Origin: Stropharia rugosoannulata
Taxonomy: Eukaryota > Basidiomycota > Agaricomycetes > Agaricales > Strophariaceae
Assembly: GCA_028532985.1 (NCBI GenBank)
Contig: JANCIK010000012.1
Location: 434,001-498,000 of the forward strand
Direction of reading: 5' to 3'
Length of the DNA: 64,000 nucleotides
Shown here: piece by piece, positions 58,006 through 64,000 of the stretch
Layout: every line of letters starts with the position of its first letter
Numbering within the stretch: the stretch's first letter is position 1
Notes under the pieces: model-generated
The model's database searches: none
Seen by the model: only the letters and a program-made list of their open reading frames with translations
Told to the model about the DNA's origin: nothing
Translations under genes and position numbers: made by a program

Positions 58006-58373
58006 TTCAGGTGATTAAATAACTCAGCATGTATCCACAGCCAGTCTGTGATTTATGTGGACTGTATTAATGAACACCTCTGAACACCGAAAGCGAATAA
58101 TTTTGATGTTAAATAAGTCAAGACTAAGCCAAGAACGAGTTGAAGGTGAGTCGAAGACCCTTAACTCAACCCAGGCCACAGTGACACTGATAAGCGTGGG
58201 AATACCTTGCATCACGCGTCATGTGCTGTGATCATCGTTATCTGATAAGACTTGTTGTCGGTATCTGATAAATATCTTCTCATTATTTCTTCTTTACAGG
58301 TTCTCCCACCACCCATATTTCGCGATTATATCAACGTCTAGGTCATCTCTAGCTTTCTCTATAATTTAAAACA
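58006..58373. other. Divergent promoter region
   Basis: 368 bp between the start codons of the GTPase (-) and the AIF-like gene (+). AT-rich; no motif singled out. Confidence 0.45.
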
Positions 58374-60154
58374 ATGGGCGGAGGTTTATCATCAGACAAG
58401 TCCACTAAAACGGTTGTTGTTCTCGGCGTTGCCTACGGAGGTGAGCGCCACAGTGAATGCCATATAATCGGAGCGACTAAATTTAGGCTGGTGACAGGCG
58501 CCCATGCAGCTCAGGTTTTGGCAGCAGGTCTGCCATCTGGCTGGAGGGTGATATGTATAGATCGCAACTCGTAAGTAGTATTCAGTCTTCGCCGTGGAAC
58601 CTTGTTAAGGAATGATAAATTCTAGACACGCAAACCGTATGTTCATTCAATTATTTCTCTCGTCATAACTTGGTTGAGGATTATCAGATGTTTATGTCAT
58701 GCCCCGATATGCCGTGCTTCCTGGACACGAATATAAGGCCTGTGAGTTATATATTTTGCGACGCTAGATGTACTAGAGGCTCACTATCTTTATTCAGTTA
58801 TTCCATACACCAATGTGTTTCTTACAGGCGCACCCAAGCCTGAACACATTTTCCTGCATGCCGAAGTAGAGGAACTACGACCAAACAGCGTGACGCTGTC
58901 GCGGTCTTTCCCTGAGCTGGGGATATCGACCAACCTAGCATTTGACTATGCTGTGTATGCTCTCGGGTCGCACCTCCCCCCACCACTTAACCTATGGTCG
59001 CCAACAGACGGCCAGACCTCCTACCGAGGACTAAAATCTGAAGGTTGCGAATGGTTCAAAGAAAAGCAGGAGATTATAAAGGCTGCACCTACAGTGCTGG
59101 TAGTTGGGGGTGGAGCTTTGGGCATTCGTACGCTCCTCTTTACAGGACATGTCAACTCACTCAAACCTATTTTTATGTTCTAGAATTTGCGACCGACATC
59201 AAGGCTATATACCCAGAGAAGTCAGTAACGCTTCTTCATTCACGCGATCGGTTGCTGCCTCGGTTTGACGAGAAGATGCATGACGAAAGTAGGCATAAAT
59301 CTTGCATTTTCGCCTGTCTTTCAGTTTTTAAATCGTCTGTTAGTTAAGAAGGCGTGCAAGAAACTGAACATCACACTTATCCTCGGAGAACGGCTTGACC
59401 TTGGGTCGGTTGAAGAACACAAAGAGAAGAGCAATAAAGTCGGAAAGAAGATCGTCCGTACAGTAACGGGTCGGGAAATCGAGGCCGATTTGCTAGTAAA
59501 TACATTTTTCGGAGGATAGCACCGCGATTCGCTGACGCTGTTATACAGATGCTGTGTACCGGACAGGCTCCCAACACGGGACTTCTCAAGTCGATGGATC
59601 CTGCCCTCGTAGATAGCAGCACAGGTCTAATTCGCGTGCACAAGACAATGCAAGTGGACGCCGCATCTACACGCGCGTCCGAGCAGTTAATTACTAACAA
59701 ACTGGCAAACGCCACTCTTGGGGACGCGGCAGCCCCCGAGGCTAAGAAGGAAGAGGCAGCACCAGCATACCCGCACATCTTCGCCGTTGGTGACGCGGCG
59801 GACGCGTTTGGCGTCATTCCGGCAGGACACAACGCTTATGCCCAGGGGAACATCGCTGCAAGGAATATTATTCATCTCATAAAGAATAGCGAGTCGGATG
59901 ATGTTGTCGAAGAGTTAGAAGATTACGTCCCCGGTCCCCCTGGCATTAAAGTGTCTCTTGGGCTGGTCAGTAAAGCCTGCTTACAGTTCATGAAGCCATT
60001 AATAAATTTCTTTCACACTTTACAGACCGACGCTGTATACCAACTGGGGGATAATATCGGGCTAAAGAATGACGGAGTTCCGGATTTGCAGGCAGCTGCT
60101 ATCTGGCCGTTCTTCGGGATTACTGTCGAGAAAGATGATGATATGCGGGTCTGA
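58374..60154 (+). CDS. AIF/FSP1-like FAD-dependent NAD(P)H oxidoreductase
   Basis: A multi-exon gene encoding about 400 residues. The start MGGGLSSDKSTK fits an N-myristoylation signal (Gly2, Ser6). It is followed by the FAD Rossmann motif TVVVLGVAYGGAHAAQVLAA, then VICIDRNSHANHVYVMPRY, AVYALGSHLPPP, the NAD(P)H Rossmann motif TVLVVGGGALGIEFATDI with SVTLLHSRDRLLPRF, LLCTGQAPNTGLL, and HIFAVGDAADAFGVIPAGHN (second FAD contact). It ends PFFGITVEKDDDMRV. Human FSP1/AIFM2 is myristoylated and reduces ubiquinone at membranes; this protein has the same layout without a mitochondrial presequence. Substrate is inferred. A low-complexity insert (GDAAAPEAKKEEAAPAYP) lies just before the FAD motif. Confidence 0.85.
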
Positions 60155-60529
60155 TGTTACCAAGTAGGCAAGTGACACAATGTAGCTAGTTTTACATGAC
60201 TATTTTATCTCAGCTCTATTGGAATAAGCATGACGAATGGTATGACAAATGTGTGTATATGGTACGATAGCTAAAGCAACAAGGCGAAGTAGTTGTAGTT
60301 GTACAAGGTGTGATACAAGAAGATTGTCCTGGAAGTTTATGCGCCGAGCGCGGTATACATGATCTGGAACTGCAATAAATTAGATATACAATAGTAAAAG
60401 AAAATGGCCAAAACGGAGCGACTGTAGTTGTCGCAATGCGAGGTGTGCTCCGGTACGTTAAAGCCTGTGTAAAGGAAAGCTGATAGTCGCCATAGGACAG
60501 GAGTCAAGTATGGCATTAAGGTTTGCTAA
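60155..60529. other. Convergent 3' intergenic space
   Basis: AT-rich; no gene seen. Confidence 0.45.
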
Positions 60530-63500
60530 TTAGCGATAGACACCCCTTTGCGGCTGTGGCATCTGTGACATATGCGGTGGGGGTTGGTGATATTGCGGTG
60601 GCATGTGCACAGGCCCAGGGCGCTGTGGCTGCGGATATGCCATCTCAGGTCGATACATTCTTTCATCGACATTTGACACAGGTCGTGCCCTTGTAGGAAC
60701 CTGAGCAAATTGCCGCTGCTCATAGAACATGCGTTCCCGCTCCGAAATCATCTTCTGCTGCTCCCTTTCCCGCTGATAGCTCTGCTGCTGTTGTTCAAAC
60801 TGCCACTGCGCAAGCTGACCGGGAGGAACGGTGGGCGACTCGTCGATGACAAGCTGGGGAGGCCGGCGCTTATTTTCTGCGGACGCACCATGAGAAGCTA
60901 GGCGAGCTGCTTCCCGTTCCCGCTCTCGTTCTGATGAGCGGAAATTATTACTCGATTGCCTGCCCGACATGTCCGGTGCCGTCACACCAGGTGGAGGCGG
61001 GATGAAAGGAGGATAGCCATGGGTCGGTGCGCGATCCTGTGCATACATATTTTGCTGAGGCTGCGCAGACGATGACCGCCCAACCGCCGGGGCAGAATAC
61101 GCATCATTCCACGGCCCACTGCTTTGTCCGGGCTTCAACGGAGGATCGCTCCGTGAACTGCGCTGACGCTGGTGCGTGCGTGGCGCAGCCTCCCTAGGTC
61201 CACTGGTGGCCCACTGATCCCCGTCGGATTCGCCCGAGTCCTCCGTGTCGGAGGCTGAGCGCCACTTGGAACCTCGTGCGCGCTGCCGCTCGAGCTTACG
61301 CTGCTTGTCGTTTTTGCGGCGCTGATATTGCAAGAGCGAGGGATCGGGCACGCTTACTCCAGGGACGATGGGTTGGGCTGCACCAGCACCAGAACCAGCG
61401 CCAACCCCAGCATAATTGTCCGTGCGATTGAAGCCTGCTGGAGAATTGGTGTGGGTTGGAATGCCACCAATCACTTCTTCCAGCACATGCATCGAGTACG
61501 GGTCAGGCCCGGGGCCATTGCGCGCCTGACGGTGCCATGCATTATTTCCCCGTTCACCGCCAGCGGGTGGTCCGCTTGCGAGCATTGGGTGAGACTGAGC
61601 TATAGGATCCTGGATGGTGCGAATATTGCCCTGGGGCGCAGGTGCTGCCCATGGTCCTTGCGTCGAGCGTTCCGGAGCGATGATGGGAGCGTGGGCCGGT
61701 CGGTAGGGTTCGGGCCGGCCACGATCCCGGCGAACGCGCTCATCATAGCGGTCATCGTAGTGCGCGCCGTACCCCGCGGCATGGTCATCCTCAAAATCGG
61801 GCGGAATGAATATTTCTGCGTCCTCTGGCGTGTTGGCGCGAGATGCAATACGGCTTGCGCCTTGGCTGCGACCCTTGCTCCCGATGCTAGCCCGGTCGCG
61901 GTCACTGCGGGGGCGACTCTGTTCCCGCTCGCGATCACTATGCGCACGGCTCTGCTCCCGCTCGCGGTCGCTGTGTACGCGACCCTGCTCGCGATCGCGC
62001 ACACGGCTCTTGTCGCGCGCGCGGCTATGCGCACGGCTCCCCGAGCTCCTCGACCATGGGCTCGAGTGCCCGGAGGAATCGTGGCTGACGGGCAACATAA
62101 TCGCCGCCAGCTCAGCACTGGCCGTTGTGCGGCCTGGAGGAGACGAGCTGGCTGCAACGTAGCGTGTCCACTGGGCGAGTGTTTGGATCGCGTGGTCGAT
62201 GCGTGATCGCATTTGTGCCTTCTTCGTAGCGTCAAAGTTAACGTAACCCATGGCCCAGCATTCGGTCAACAACCAGCCTTCCAGCATTTCCGGGGTCCAA
62301 TGTGTATTCGATAGAAGAGTTCCATTCCTATCAGGTAGAGGAGTTAGAAACAGAGATGCATTGAGCCGCACTTTCCGAAAGAACAACAAAGGCCTTGCAC
62401 CGATCAGGTATGGCACGTTCATACCAATGGCCAGAATAGTCCATGCTATTCATGGTATCTCTCACTCGTTATTCATAGTATCGCGAACCGGTATTACCCA
62501 GCTCCTTGATGCTACCCACTTCAGCGACATGCGGATATCAGCTTAAAGAACGGGCCACTTCTCATCCATCGAGAAGTGTGCCAAATGGAAGTCCTGATGA
62601 ATTTCGGGAACCGGCGATGCGGTGGCATGGACTGGACATGACGGGAGCAAAACAACTCACCTGAGAAGCAGACATATATCACCAGGATCCCACTTCGTAT
62701 ACCTCACAAGTTTGAGGGAGACCGCCCAAAATGGCGTGACACTGATCAGTGTGAGAAAACCGTTTGTCGAGCGGAATATGGTATGGAGAGCGATGTTTTG
62801 GGGATTGACCGACGCGGTGTAGATGGGGTCGTATAGTCGTCCATCTGAAGGGCTACAATGAATTATGTTAGATTGTTACTGCAAATAGGAAAACGTTGGG
62901 AAAGACCCACTCATGGGCCATGGGCAATGCGATATCTGCCTCGCTGTTCATCCAATCTGCACCGAGGTTGAATCGTCTCGCTGTGGCTTGGATGCACTGC
63001 TTCATGCGCTCCGCAGCGTCTGGTATTAGTCCGCTATACTCCGCCATGAAGCCGCGATGGATATAATCGACATCTCTTGTTTTCGTCCGAACTGGTAAAT
63101 TTGGAGAAGTTTTTTGCTGTTGCTGGGACAGCTGGTACAGCCCAGGGTGTAGAAGCATACATGCTCCGCCGTGCACAACAAGACGCATGCCTGTAATTTT
63201 TGGCTGGCTAACCTGAATCGGCAAAGGGGGCGCCTTGGTTGATGACGTCGACGCTGCAATGCTCTGCACCGCATTCCAATCAAAGTAGGTGGGGAGAAGC
63301 GAAGAGAAATACTCTAGGACATCCGTGAGCATATCTCTAGTCATCTCGACCTCGTTGTGAGATCCAAAGCCCGCCGTTGGGCCACGGTCGCGACTGTCAT
63401 AGCTGGGTGGGTTCGGCGAGCTGCCTCCTGGTGGCCTCGATGGCGCATAGGGCTGATACCGCTGTCTCGAAGACTGATTCGGTGGGGGAGCTAGACCTGA

Positions 63501-63587
63501 CATCATAGAGAGCCCATTGTTTCCTGGCAGCGATGTCGGCCACTGGTTGTGCGGTGCATGCCGAGAATCGTAGATGCCCGTGGCCAT
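60530..63587 (-). CDS. Large low-complexity basidiomycete protein
   Basis: From ATG at 63587 the protein begins MATGIYDSRHAPHNQWPTSL, a Pro/Ser/Tyr-rich region, then a globular part: DMLTDVLEYFSSLLPTYFDW, KITGMRLVVHGGACMLLHPG, VDYIHRGFMAEYSGLIPDAA, FNLGADWMNSEADIALPMAH. The next exons read SPSDGRLYDPIYTASVNPQN, RSTNGFLTLISVTPFWAVSL and VRYTKWDPGDICLLLR, then NGTLLSNTHWTPEMLEGWLL and QTLAQWTRYVAAS. The remaining two thirds (about 62100-60530) are disordered: repeated DREREQSRAHS-type units, RS and Gln-rich runs, and a Pro/Tyr/Met/Gln-rich end. The repeated acidic-basic REREQ blocks resemble RNA-processing factors, but I recognise no named family. An in-frame ATG further upstream at 63644 is an alternative start. 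Confidence 0.65.
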
Positions 63588-64000
63588 GTCTTCGTACACC
63601 GCCGATGTATGTCGGGGAAGTAAAGGAAAGTGGGATATAGTCAAGGAAGGTCGGGGTTAAATAGTTACCACTGGTGGCCAACTAAACCGCTTTGAAACGA
63701 TAAGCGCTGGGCGGCAGTGGCCAGTCGCCTTCAATCCTGTGTCGCAACGCCGGGATGAGTCACCGTCGGTGGTACCGCGTTCAAGCTGGTAGCTCCTGCT
63801 GATTATGATTAATGGACTGGATTTAAAGCTTTGCAGATGTGGATGCTTCTCGACGCTCCGGGCGGAAGTTCTGCGTAAGTTATGTCTGAATCAGCAACTG
63901 ATAGCAGCAGTGGCCTATAAATGAACATCGCACGCTTGTCAACGCCCCACAGACTGCACTTGTGCTCTCTGACGGTCTTCGCAGCTGGGCAAGCAGAACG
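63588..64000. other. 5' region of the minus-strand gene; possible start of a right-hand gene
   Basis: CTATAAATG lies at about 63917 on the plus strand. The sequence after it is open to the window edge, so a plus-strand gene might start here. There is too little sequence to support a call. Confidence 0.2.

Noticed and set aside
61328..62206. 292-residue plus-strand open frame
   Set aside because: It is the antisense shadow of the repetitive, GC-rich part of the minus-strand gene and has no domain or splice support.

Overview
The window looks like genomic DNA of a filamentous basidiomycete, most likely an agaricomycete. Genes are interrupted by many 45-70 nt GT-AG introns, often with a CTAAY branch site. 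They encode families typical of that group: Plavaka-type transposases, a TET-like 2OG-Fe(II) oxygenase, a DUF6532-like protein, a single-trefoil ricin-B-type lectin pair, an F-box protein and a fungal P-loop GTPase. There is no sign of bacterial operons, and I recognised no rRNA, tRNA or CRISPR.

Left third (1-27.8 kb): nested transposons. Positions 1-2620 are the right end of one element (copy A). Positions 12187-25506 are a complete-looking second copy (copy B) of about 13.3 kb. Both end in the same terminal inverted repeat, beginning CATCAGGAAAA. Read left to right, copy B holds a DUF6532-like gene (-), a Plavaka-family transposase (-), a small basic coiled-coil gene (-), a GC-rich satellite of 157-bp units each able to form three hairpins, a TET/JBP-like oxygenase gene (+) and an F-box-like gene (+). 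Copy A ends inside an accessory gene of a different Plavaka element (2621-8835), whose 1012-residue transposase is fully open. Copy B begins 41 bp upstream of the start codon of a lectin gene at 11367-12145. A solo LTR lies at 26347-26622.

Right two thirds (27.8-64 kb): ordinary host genes. In order: D-xylulokinase, a second lectin paralogue, an unknown gene, an F-box gene, a small Tyr/Pro/Gln-rich protein, a long gene-poor stretch, a secreted GPI-anchored cupredoxin, a RING-H2/coiled-coil protein, the mismatch-repair endonuclease PMS1, a bacterial-type acetamidase/formamidase with a 9-nt exon, an atypical G-protein alpha subunit, a small secreted protein, a P-loop GTPase with a GC-AG intron, an AIF/FSP1-like oxidoreductase with a myristoylation motif, and a large low-complexity protein.

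Caution: most differences between copies A and B, and the three frame breaks in the copy B transposase, are changes in short single-base runs. The host genes splice cleanly. Some apparent pseudogenes in the repeats may therefore be consensus errors. All exon joins were worked out by eye.
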